A stretch of 64,000 nucleotides of DNA, taken from positions 103,679,843-103,743,842 of the forward strand of contig OX393550.1 of the NCBI GenBank assembly GCA_947650365.1. The letters run 5' to 3'. The notes under the pieces are model-generated. The model worked only from the letters and a program-made list of their open reading frames with translations. It did no database searches and had not been told where the DNA came from. Position 1 is the stretch's first letter; each line of letters starts with the position of its first letter. Of this stretch, positions 10,725 to 21,289 are shown in pieces. Both the position numbers and the translations under genes were made by a program. The DNA is from Chamaelirium japonicum (taxonomy: Eukaryota; Streptophyta; Magnoliopsida; Liliales; Melanthiaceae).

Positions 10725-10748
<24 letters not shown>
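10722..10748. repeat. Poly(C) run
   Basis: About 27 consecutive C residues just upstream of snoRNA copy 3. Length is likely unreliable in any assembly. Confidence 0.85.
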
Positions 10749-10755
<7 letters not shown>

Positions 10756-10811
10756 AATTTTAAGTTCATTTTAAAAATTTTTAATTTTATTTTGCTTTGG
10801 TGATTAGTGTT

Positions 10812-10892
10812 TGGGAGATGATGTGAGATATGTATCATATCCAAGGCTGCCAAGCTCTGCTGAAGATAATTTTGCACGTCAGTCTGATCCCA
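10812..10892 (+). ncRNA. Box C/D snoRNA, copy 3 of 4
   Basis: About 81 nt, the shortest copy. Stem TGGGA/TCCCA, box C ATGATGT at 10818-10824, box D CTGA at 10884-10887, same guide upstream of box D. It shares with copy 2 about 600 bp of downstream spacer, so these two are the most recent duplicates. Confidence 0.8.
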
Positions 10893-12089
10893 CCCCTCCT
10901 GTTTCTCGTGCAGTGATTCCCACCTCTATTTGTTTGAATTGTTATATAATACCATTTTTGTCTCATTTTTGGCATGGAGCATATACCTTGCGCTTTTCAA
11001 CTCTTATTTGAACCTAATAGTGGTGTACATTGTCTTCACCTAATTTTAGTATTATAATGATATTTGAGAAATTGAGGTGTCTGATTAGTTGTGCCACATT
11101 AGGTAAACCCATGTAGTCTGTGAATTGATCAATGATCATAACGAAATAATAGGACTAGCAAGAGATATAGTGGTTACTTCATCATAAGGTGCATTGGTAA
11201 AAATACAACTAATAGGATAAGACAAATAAAATTAAATTCAACTTTTGAAATAGAAGTATTAGAAAGCATTCGTTGCTAGTGAGTAGTAGATGGATGTCCA
11301 AGCCCTTTGTTCCGAAGATGAAGGGAGGAAGCAACAACCACAAGCTGCCAAGCATAAGTATGAGTTGTATGATCATTTTTCTTTTCACCACCTTTAGTCA
11401 AAGACAGGTTTACTAGAAGGAAAAAAATTATAAATAGTTGGAGGTATAATCACGCTTACTACTTTCTAGCATAAAATTGGAACTGATAGAGGAAACATAT
11501 AGAACATCTCTCAGCACAAGAGAACCTATAAGAACCTTGCCAAATGATCCAAGAAATTTATTTCTTTGGAGAAGTAAACGTAGATGGTTTACTAGAAAAA
11601 TAGATAGTTGAATGTAAATTATTTACTTGGTGAGCCATGGGTTGTTAGTTATCTGTATCGAGAAGTACAAGACGTTGGCAAAATTGCATGGTTATAGAAG
11701 GTATGCCTGATTAAGGATCACTTGTTTGATAGTTGCTCGAGTGGAACAAATCGTTCCAGGATTGAAGCTATGCCAATGACCTCAAAAGAAGATAATATGA
11801 AAGGAAATCTTACTCTTGACATTATGAAAAAATAAATTTTGGACAGAAAAACTACATTTGCTAGAGAATGTCTTGATTATAAATACAATGTACAAGGCTA
11901 TCATATCCCTTGATTGTCGGGATGATGATGAAAGCACGTGTTACATATAGAAAGCATGAGATATGTTAGGGAAAGTCGGATTTTTTTTGTGGATTAATTT
12001 ATGATGCACACATTCTAATTCTCCTCAGATTTTAATTTCATTTATTTCCAGTAATTTTAAAATATTTTGGGGTGCTTTGTTTTGTAGCA

Positions 12090-12180
12090 TTTGGGAAATG
12101 ATGCGAGATATGAATCAGGTCAGAGGCTGTCAACTGTTAGCTCTGCTGAAAATAGTTTTGCACGTCAGTCTGATCCCAAA
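12090..12180 (+). ncRNA. Box C/D snoRNA, copy 4 of 4
   Basis: About 91 nt with the best closing stem, TTTGGGA pairing with TCCCAAA. Box C is ATGATGC (12098-12104) and box D CTGA (12170-12173). The guide is AGTTTTGCACGTCAGT, again matching the rRNA segment over 13 bases. The middle differs from copies 2 and 3 and is closer to copy 1. Confidence 0.82.
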
Positions 12181-12359
12181 CCCCTACTCCACTTTTCTCT
12201 TTTGGTGGTCCTCACCATTTTCAGTTTGAACTATAATGTTGTTAACTACTTAACTTCTATCTCGAGTTTTGTGCCATGGAGCCATGTTCCTTGTGGTTTG
12301 CTGCATTTTTTCCAATCCAAATAAAACAAAGGCTGCCGATGATGCAATATACGCTCGGG

Positions 12360-12534
12360 CAGTGTTTTAAAACTCAGTAAAACTTGATTGAGTCAAACCG
12401 AATCGACTCAAATCGGTCAGATTTCGAGTCGAGTTATTCAGCCAAGTCGGACCGAGTTTGGATAAAACTCGGCCGAATCGAACCGAAATTACTCGACGTA
12501 GCTGACTTTCGGGTCGAGTTCGCGTCATTGAACA
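12360..12534. mobile_element. 175-bp MITE with 11-bp target duplication
   Basis: Ends are TGTTTTAAAACTC and, on the other strand, TGTTCAATGACGC. Flanks ATACGCTCGGG (12349-12359) and ATACGCTTGGG (12535-12545) form an 11-bp duplication with one mismatch. The interior is made of ACTCGG/CCGAGT motifs. A 9-11 bp duplication would fit a Mutator-like origin. It lies inside the spacer of the fourth snoRNA unit. Confidence 0.8.
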
Positions 12535-13829
12535 ATACGCTTGGGGTTGCAATTTGATCAAGTTATGTAGATTCTCCTCAATGATTATCTTTTTATCTTC
12601 TTTTATCACATACTTTGTTTTTTAATGCAACTGTCCTTGTTTTTCTTCTTGTGGTGCATTAATTTAATTTTTTTGGGGGATTTTGTGCGTTAACTATAGG
12701 GAAATATATTTTTGATTTGTCTTATGATTTACTCTTTATGAAGCCGACCTCAAATTTATGAGACAAGGCCCTGTGGTTATGGTCACTGCTATGAATTACT
12801 CTTCAACTCCAAACCTTCAAGTTTGACGTGTTGGCACCCAAATTGAGAGTGAAAAGGTTTGGTGTTGAAGGTACACAAGTGTTCCATTTTAAGGTAGGTG
12901 GTAGTAGGGACACACTCAAGTTTGTTTGAAAGGGCAAAGCTCGAGTAAATATTGAGAAGATGTAGATGTTCAGTCCAGCAACACCGTCATGTGGGGGAGT
13001 GATCCATCTCTGAGTTGCAACACATTCTATAAACCCATGTTCATGTCAAATCATTAATAATCATCAGGAAAATAACTTGTAGCCCATATCACAATGAAAT
13101 ATTTGAAAAGTAGTTGTAGTAGAAATCTAACCAATTGGAAAATATGCTTGCTTGGCAATAAGTTGAACAGCATCTTTCTAGAATTTTGAAATAGATATAT
13201 AAGTAACCATCTATGCTAAACATTCTAATCGATGAATAGATTGATGTCCAAACTGTTGTCGCCAAAAAGTAAAGAGTGTGTATAACAATATTATTGGTGG
13301 ATGAGGGTTAATTAAAGACCATTATTATCTTTGCACTCTCCAATCATCCTCATTCTATGATGTAGGAATTAGCAAAATTTTATACAACAATGAATAATTC
13401 TTTGGATATTTCTTGAAAGATTGGTGGTTGTCTGTTAAGTATTTACTTTTTCTGGAGGAAAATAAAGATGGTGGCATTGCTTGAGCGAGGATCGTTGTGA
13501 AACATCTTGTTGAAGGCTGTGAAACAAGCATCATTCCATAATTGTCTGAAAATGTAGACTTGGAGTTGTCGTCGACCTTAAACTGTTGGTTAAGAAAACA
13601 TGTTTATCATCACTTTAAGTAATGAGTTGTGGTGACCATCGATAGCAAATATGACTATAGCAATGAGATGATCAACTTAAAGTTGATGCGAAAGATATCA
13701 TGAAAAATTAAATTTTAGATGGAAATCTATACTTCATTATACTAGTGTCCTCATTACACGAGGTACAAGACTATCATCTCTCTTCATTGTTAGGAAGGCG
13801 ACATGTTACATGTGAAAACCGTAGGATTC

Positions 13830-15670
13830 TAATATAAGTATCCTCATGTACACTCACGCACGAGCATGCACACACATATAGGCATAGAGAAACCCTTTAT
13901 CTATGATAACACAACCACCATTCTTCCACACATCTTAGATTAATTTGGAGTAACACCTAGTGGAACATTGCTTTGTATGTCCCTATAAAGCTTGAAATTT
14001 CTTAGATCTATCCAAACCTAACAACTTGAAGTCCCAAAACCACTTTTTTAAAGGAATAATGGAAATTTAAAATTTTATTAACTTGTTCATTTTTTGCCTA
14101 AGGGATTGGGTCTATGCTTTGGTCTAACCAATTAAGTCCTGTTTCATTAAACCCGAGAACAGATTCCACCCGGATCAGATCCATCTTGCTAATGTAACTA
14201 CATGTTTCTTTAAGCCCAAACCCAAACACACCCGAATAGTCTCATCTAAATCTACTTTTATACATATTAATATTTATAATATTAAGCTTTGGACTCCACA
14301 AAGAGCATTGAAGGAAATTCACTTACCATGGGGATTGGGCCGATTGGCAATATAGCATGCTTAGACAACTAAGCAGGAGGGAAGATGATACTGGTTGGGT
14401 GAGGGATCTCACCAAAATAGAAGGATCTCACTCTAAGTGAATGATGTAGGTTTTGTAATTTGCACATTTAGTTCACATCATGGTAAGTTTTGGTTATTTG
14501 ACGAGGATTTCGGGGTCGGGTGTGGATGAAATTTGGTGGTGAGCTAGGTTTATGGGTTAGCTAACTATGGTGAAAATTTGAAGGTGATCATTGGGTAAGT
14601 CGATGTGGAGATATCTAGGATTTTCCAGACCTGGGTTTCACAGTCCAGATATGGAATTAGTTACTATTGGGTTTCAATTAGGTTTGGAAAATTGGTGCTT
14701 TTCATGTGGAAGACTTTAGGAATGTTGGAGCTTCGTTAGAATCATGTTTCAAGAGATTTGGATGGGTTCTAATGAGTTTTTTTATTGCGAAACATGATTA
14801 GGTCGTAGAGCTTCAGTAGGGTGAGAAGATTATATTGGGTAAAAAGGTTAGAAAGAGAGAGGAGATAAGAATATTACCAGGGCATATCAGACCCTGCGAC
14901 CTCTTGCCAAGTATCCTAGGTCTCTCCCTGTTGGGGAAGACAGGCCATCACAACCCTCTTTAAAGTCAAGTGCTTCATAATATTTTTATTCATCATTAAC
15001 ATTGTTCATAGTAGTGGCTTTGGGGTACTTTTATAGCCTCCCAAACAATACATTACTACTGGTACTAGTTCTAGGGCTCCTCGTACACATAGGAGTTGAT
15101 TCGGATGCCTAATAAACTTACGAAACCCTTATAACATTGGTTTTGAAATATGCAGAAATTAAACCAAAAATAAATCTGAAAATATTAGATGACACACCAA
15201 ATAAATTACGAATGGCTCCAAACAAGTGGGCCATCAAATCTAGTCTGAGTCAGGCCTTGGAATCCGTGCATGATCCCCCATCATAGGGCTAGGGTGAGGA
15301 ATGGGAGGCCTTCCACCTGCCCTTAGGAAGTTTTCCATCCACATGTTATGATCATCATGTTCCTAGATGTGATATCCGTTTTCTATGTTTGATCACAGAG
15401 CTCGCATGCTTTTTTGATTGATCATTTCAAAGTTTGAGACTGTAGGCTTGCGATGAATCTTGTTGTCATCATTTAAAACAAAAAGAACGGTTTTACCTGC
15501 TTGCATATAATTAAACCTGAAATTATTATTTCCCAAGAGTTTAATGTACTGAAATAAAACCCAAGCCTAAACCGCGTATGTTTGAAATAGCTGAAAGAGA
15601 TGTATAGCATCTATCTACTTGTAAAACTTTATGGCTTGGTATTATAATGTCGATTGTCAAATATTTTGTG
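13830..15670. other. No gene seen
   Basis: About 1.8 kb of AT-rich non-coding sequence. No repeat or RNA was recognised. If the splice sites near 8351 and 15675 are used, this is intron. Confidence 0.4.
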
Positions 15671-15675
15671 TGCAG

Positions 15676-16090
15676 GGACAGGAAAACGACGAATTCATGA
15701 GGGTTGTGTAAACTGTAAAGAAATGCATTGGATGTTCTTGCAAGCTGGAACAACGCTGTTGCCTTCATCCAATGGAATCCTCTGGAGCTCGAGGTCTCTA
15801 CTAGCGATCTCACAATCAATTCTGAACATGGTTCCTTCTGCGACCTCCTCGACAATCAGGATGATCTATGAATATGATTGTTCTTTTTTCTTTCTTCCAT
15901 ACTGTTCTTTTGTATAATGCTGTGAATCAATCCGCCTTTTGCTGTCATCTTTTGTGACAATGCTTAATCTGTGGATCTATTTCATGATCCGGTTGAACCG
16001 GAAAGTGTCCGCAGCTCACCAGCCTCGACGGTTTACTTGTGTAACATTGTAGTTGCTTCCTCTTTCTGTGCTGTTAAGGAAAAGCTGTTG
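15676..16090 (+). other. Possible terminal non-coding exon
   Basis: A plausible acceptor, TTTTGTGTGCAG|GG, ends at 15675. The following sequence is less AT-rich and ends in T-rich stretches like a 3' UTR. It could be the end of the DUF1645/snoRNA host transcript. The evidence is weak: no long reading frame and no clear AATAAA. Confidence 0.22.
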
Positions 16091-16200
16091 CCACTACAGA
16101 TTCTCTTTTTTTTCTTTTCTTTTCATCTCCTTTAGTTCTTGGTGGTTTGCTAGTGAGATTACTCATATTCTTTTTAGATGATTTGCTGTAGGTGGAAGTA

Positions 16201-16600
16201 GAGGAGTGTTGCAGTGAGCTATCAGCTATAAGAGAAGAAAATGAGTTGCGATTGAAAATGCCACTTTATAAGTTTCAAAATTGATTGAAATTTAGTTGGT
16301 GTGTTGTTTAGGGTAAGATGATCATCATCACCAATTTTCAACAAATGGTAGAAGCTTTATCAATCATCAAATAGTAGAATCTTTATCGACCGTTCATAGT
16401 AACTTTTAATTTTTTTTAGCACGTTTAATGATCCTATAAGTTTTGGAATTTCTTAAAAATTATCAAATTGGTAAGGATGGTCTTCTTACCCTAAACAAAA
16501 TACCCACTAAATTTTAACAAAAATTAAATTATTTAGGGTGGCATTTTGATTGTAGCTCATTTTCTCCTATTGTTGCTTATAGCTCATTATAACATTCCTC
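16201..16600. mobile_element. Foldback MITE with arms of about 120 bp
   Basis: The left arm (GAGGAGTGTTGCAGTGAGCTAT at its start, then AGAAAATGAG, AAAATGCCAC, GTTTAGGGTAAGA) is repeated in inverted order at the right end finishing at 16600. The centre of about 150 bp is unique. I could not define the target duplication, so the superfamily is open. Confidence 0.75.
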
Positions 16601-17027
16601 ATATATCTTCTGTTTTATATAGTAATATAATTGGATGACTTGGTAATTTTGTATGGAGATCAAAGTTGGTCATGGCAGTTGCTATATACATCACAGTTTT
16701 TCATAAAGGCAGGTCATGACTTACGGGCAACTCTGTCATTTGCTTTTGCTTGGGGTAGCTTGTGACCCCCGTCTTCCTCTTTCGTTCCTCCCTAACTCAT
16801 TGTTGCTCGTGCATGTTGCCGATCTCATTCAGCTGTCCCATTCAACGTCGTCAATCCCATCAAACCCACCACCACCACCTCCATCTTTTGTTTTTCTTCC
16901 TCTTCGATCTCCTCTATCTTCCTCGATCTTTTTTTTCTGCCTACATTTGACCATTTTATACCGTTTGATACTACAACCCATTCGGCCTAGTAGACTGAAT
17001 GCTCTATAGAAGTACTCGTCTGCCATT

Positions 17028-17207
17028 TATCACTCGGCCTCCAAAGGCCGAATGATCTCTGGGAGCACTTGGCCTCTAACAGCTGAATATCGTGCACTAG
17101 GCCTCCTTTCGATCACTCGGCCTTCAGCGGTTGAATGGTCTATACGTGCACTCGGCCTTCAACAGTTGAATGGTCTGTAGGAGCGCTTGGCCTCTACTGG
17201 TTGAATG
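17028..17207. repeat. Minisatellite, units of about 36-45 bp
   Basis: Four to five imperfect copies of a unit like CACTCGGCCTTCAACAGTTG followed by AATGGTCT. No reading frame runs through it convincingly. Confidence 0.75.
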
Positions 17208-17209
17208 AG

Positions 17210-18524
17210 ATTACAGATCGAGTTACTTTTTCAGATGGAGGAAGAAGAAGAGGAGGGAGCAGGAGGAAAGCGGGGTGAGCAGCAGCATTCATGGATAAGA
17301 AAAGGGTAGAATGGGGGTTGTCTTGTGGAAGTCCCCATGTCACCTGTTCACTGGACTAGGGCATTCGACAGAAGCATGGTGCCTTTATCTGGTTTTTGGG
17401 GGATTCCAGCTTTGAATCCATTTATGTACTCACTTTATCTAATGCACATGTTGGGGTCTGCCTAACCCCCTCCCGATATATAGGGAATAAGTGTTTTTTT
17501 TGCTGGACCAGTCAGGCGATCAGAGGACAGGGCGTTAGAGCAAGAGCTCAAAGTGGTCCGGAGATTGAAACAGTAGGAGGTTATTAAATCCCATAATCCC
17601 TTGAACATGACATCAACGACCATGGATTTTTTTATTTTTTTTGCAATTCAAAACCAACCTCTTATTACTCTGTCATTCTCTATCCCGGCATTGGGTACCA
17701 ATCCCAACTAGTTGCCTAGAGCCAGTAGGCCGGGGAGCGGCCATGATTCGTACGTGCAAACAAGGCACAACGGACTTGAGGGAAAGTTCGCTCCACAACG
17801 TACATACCGGGAGTCGAACATTGAAGGATTGAACCTATCCAACTTGGGAGAGGATGTTCCACTTGGACAAGAGCCCGTTGGTTTTGTTCACATTAGTCGG
17901 CAGAGGAGAATTGGAGCTACCTTGTCCCTATGCCAAGTTAGCAGGGATAGAAACCGGTGCTATTGCGATTGTATCTCGTGATTAGTCAACTGAACACCCA
18001 TGTTTACAGGAAAACTAGTACGTTCTTTTTCTTTCGTGTGTTTTACAGGCAACCAAAAATAGCCTTTGATTTTTTTATCTTTTCAAATTAATCGAAGGGC
18101 AGTTTTGCAACCTAAAGGAGTCGTTTGGTTCTTGTGTTTTAAGTCTGTGATTCTGAAAACACATGTGCAAACAGTTTATGATTGTTTGGTTAATGGTGTG
18201 TGATGTGTGTAAATAGATGCACACTTACTTAATTTGTACAGTTTTTGCACATAAAACTGTGCAATTAAAATTTAACCTAAACACATGAAATTTTAATTGC
18301 ACATGTCACATGCGCAAGTAGATGTACGCACATCATTTGCACGACAACCAAACGACCCGAAAAGGTTTTCTTCTGGGCCTCCTAATACTTTTAAGTTTAT
18401 TTTTTTTTCTGTAATAGGGGGCCCGACTACAGTTGTAGAGGCGAGAAATCGGAGAAGGAAGTCCACCTCTCTCTTCCTCTCTAGGTCTCCTGCTCCAACC
18501 ATTCTCCCCATTTGAAGCCCAATA
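17210..18524. other. No gene seen
   Basis: Unassigned non-coding sequence. Short open frames near 17640-17980 show no recognisable domain and no homology I know. Confidence 0.4.
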
Positions 18525-18532
18525 GCGCGCAT

Positions 18533-18870
18533 TAGAGATGGCAAGGTGCGGTTTTGGTGTGGTTTTGGGCAAAACCAAAATCGCACCGTAACAACGAACC
18601 ACCACACCGAAACCGCACCGCACCGCAATGGTGTACCATTATGTAAAACCAAAACCACATCATGCAGTGCGGTGCATCGCGGTTTATCATTATAATGGTT
18701 TAAACGGTGCGGTTTTATGTGACATTGGACAAAACCGAAACTGCACCGCAGCACCGAACCGCAAACTGAAACCGCATTGTGACGGTTTGATATTTTGGCA
18801 AACCAAAACTGCATTATGCGGTGCTGTTTAGCACGGTTCTTGGTTTTAAACCGCACTGCTGTCATCCCTA
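18533..18870. mobile_element. hAT-type MITE of the CCGCACC family, complete copy
   Basis: 338 bp, ends TAGAGATGGCA and TGTCATCCCTA, flanked by GCGCGCAT (18525-18532) and GCCCGCAT (18871-18878), an 8-bp duplication with one mismatch. The interior is dense in GGTGCGGTTTT / AAAACCGCACC. Further partial copies lie at 39090 and 58608. Confidence 0.88.
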
Positions 18871-19083
18871 GCCCGCATCCCTCGTCCAATGGTCGAATGT
18901 TGTAGCTAATGATGTTTGGAAGCCCCCCTCCCTCCCTGCCTCTCAGTGTTTTCTAATTTTTCAAAAATTTACCTAATAAAAAGTATATTCAAAAGTATTT
19001 ATTTATTTTATTTTTAATTATAGCACATGTTCATCCGGTTGACCCGGTGGTTGAACCAGTGATCCTGACCGATCGCTCGATCA

Positions 19084-19250
19084 GGTTAACACCCAGTTGG
19101 TGTTACGTTGCACCCTTTGAACACATGTCCTCAGTTCGAATCCTAGGGGCCACGAACGCTGTTGTTCGACAGGCATGGCAATGTCGGTAGGAAAAGTCGA
19201 AGTTGCGATGGTATGGCTCGAACCCTGGCCCCATAACAGTACAATCGCCC
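19084..19250 (+). mobile_element. tRNA-derived SINE, copy 1
   Basis: A box A-like GTTAACACCCAGTTGG and a box B-like TCAGTTCGAATCC have the spacing of an RNA polymerase III tRNA promoter. The body (GGGGCCACGAACGCTG, GCATGGCAATGTCGG) matches the better copy at 30451. The 3' end is diverged and no poly(A) tail remains. Confidence 0.7.
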
Positions 19251-19676
19251 GATGGTAGGTACCACGACAGGTGAATCGTACTCCACCTGACGGTGCACTC
19301 CCTCGGCGGTTGTGATGCGGGACGATAAGGGAACCGAAGAAGAACGATTGGAGACTATTTCAGAGTCCCTAGTACAGTGTGCCAGTACTGGTGGGCAATG
19401 AATTAGTGTAGTGCTTTCATGATCCAAAGGCTCCACATTCTGCACCCTTTGGTTCCATTCTCTCTTTAGTAGCCATCGTTCACTGAATCCACCATGGTAT
19501 TCTGTTCATTCCCACAGGTCAACCCCATCATGTGAATGAATCCATGGGATGCCCCCCTTAACTTTATGGGGTCCATCGGCCATCAAGTAGGCCCCACACC
19601 CTTTCTTCTGCATCCATACTTGGCCATGCCACTCCCTGATGCCATACATGAGAATGTAGGGAGCTTCAGGTCATGA

Positions 19677-19681
<5 letters not shown>

Positions 19682-19725
<44 letters not shown>
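19682..19725. repeat. (GA)n microsatellite
   Basis: About 22 GA repeats. Confidence 0.95.
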
Positions 19726-19726
<1 letters not shown>

Positions 19727-19768
19727 CATTTTCCTAAGTTGGATTTGGTTGCTCCTATCCAATTTTTA

Positions 19769-19981
19769 TGGCTGCAAATAGTAATTGGGCATGTCAGCGG
19801 CCCGGATCATAATCCAAATCCGATGTGAATCCGATTGAAAAATCCCAGAATTTGTATCAATTTCGTGGTCTGAGATCCGATTAAAAATGAACTAATCCGA
19901 TTCGAAAAATAATCAGGTCAAATTCAGATCTAACACTATCTGATCCGAATAAAATTCGATCCGAAACATTTACGCAGCCTT
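19769..19981. mobile_element. Putative small MITE of GGATC/GATCC motifs
   Basis: Begins GGCTGCAAATA and ends TTTACGCAGCC, with many AATCCGAT motifs in both orientations. The target duplication is unclear. It resembles the element at 6317-6835. Confidence 0.4.
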
Positions 19982-19984
19982 TCT

Positions 19985-21205
19985 AATGCATACAGCTAGC
20001 CCTAATCCCGAATTACACGAACGGTTGTGTTGCTGCTCGATCGGATCACACATTTTCTACTCTTCGTTAAGCGTCCGAGAGGAAAGCTCATCCAACGTAT
20101 AATAGAGATATATGATAACACAAAAGGTGATTGGAGAACTTTTTCGAAATGGAACAGATGAGAGGAGTGGATAGAGATTAATGGGACAGATAAGGAGTGA
20201 TTCATATGATTAAGACTATTTTAAAACAAAAAATAAGAGTGGATGTGGTAGAGACTAATGGTCATTTATCTTATTAATGGGTGATTTATGCAATTAAGAC
20301 TTTTTACAAAACAAAAAAGAAAAGATGATAGGATAAGGGGTTAATAGGATTTTTTTTTTTAAACTTCATTGTTGGTCGTTTAATATCAATTGCACTTCTT
20401 TGAAACCAGCAGTCACTATCATTAGTATCTATCATTTTTTTAAAAAAAATTACACAAAAAAATAAAAAATGGGAGGAACGGAGGCCGCCATGCGGCACCA
20501 AAGGCCTGAGCTTTATAAGAATAGTATTAGTGTAGATAGATTAATAGATAGATGTAAAAATCTTTGTTTGATCCCCACACTTGCCTAATTATGTAGTCTC
20601 AGTATAAATATTTCCAGATGAATGGTATGGTGAAAGATGATGTGACATAAAAATCTATCATGTTTAGAACACCTTAAATGTCGACAACTATACGGTTGAT
20701 GATCCATCGATAAGATAACTCTCATGGGGATGTGGTCCACAAAGATGTATAAATAAGGATGAATGCTAGTCATACAAATTTTTTTTTTTATAAGTATATA
20801 TATGAACATGGTTGAAGTTAATCCCCCCCTATTCATGCATGCAGATGTGTCGGTTGGTCCCGACCGATATGATTGTTGATTGCTTCTGACTGACATGATG
20901 TTGTTTATGTCAGTCGATCCTGACCGACTAGAGCAACCGACAACATATCATTCATCGATCGAGAGTGACTGACATGATGTGCATATCAATATACCCAAGA
21001 TGTGGAGGGGACACATGGATCATTTCTTTTATCTTACGTTGGGGGTGTTAGTAATTTGTGGGGTGCAAATAGCAAAACCCTTTTGGCAATTAGGGTGAAA
21101 TATTTGACTAGAGTCTAGAGATGATTAAACAATAGATTAAGATTCGATTAAACAATATATTAACATACGCTATCTGTTCACTGCAATATTACTGCTAACA
21201 ACTAA
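19985..21205. other. No gene seen
   Basis: AT-rich spacer up to the LINE target site, with no coding or repeat assignment apart from T and A runs. Confidence 0.4.
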
Positions 21206-21289
21206 TCATGAAGATTTTTTTTTTTTTTTTTGAGAACCCCTCCTAAAGGAGGGAGGGTTTGGCGGACCCCAACCAGAAATCATTAAAAC

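Larger units (their letters stand above)
8700..13830 (+). repeat. Ancient tandem array of about 0.9-1.7-kb units, each with one snoRNA
   Basis: Units starting near 8700, 9575, 10795 and 12060 share not only the snoRNA but a downstream spacer with recognisable blocks. One is CATTAGGTAAACCCATGT-like, one TAGTAGATGG-GTCCAAGC-like, and one AAGCATAAGTATGAGTTGTATGA in units 2 and 3. Spacer identity is high only between units 2 and 3; units 1 and 4 are much more diverged. No protein gene was recognised in the spacers. Confidence 0.7.

Noticed and set aside
9590-12180. Repeated peptide GDDVRY...NFARQSDP as a duplicated protein exon
   Set aside because: Copy 1 is out of frame with copies 2-4, and conservation follows box C, box D, the guide and the stem, not codons. 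A snoRNA explains it better.
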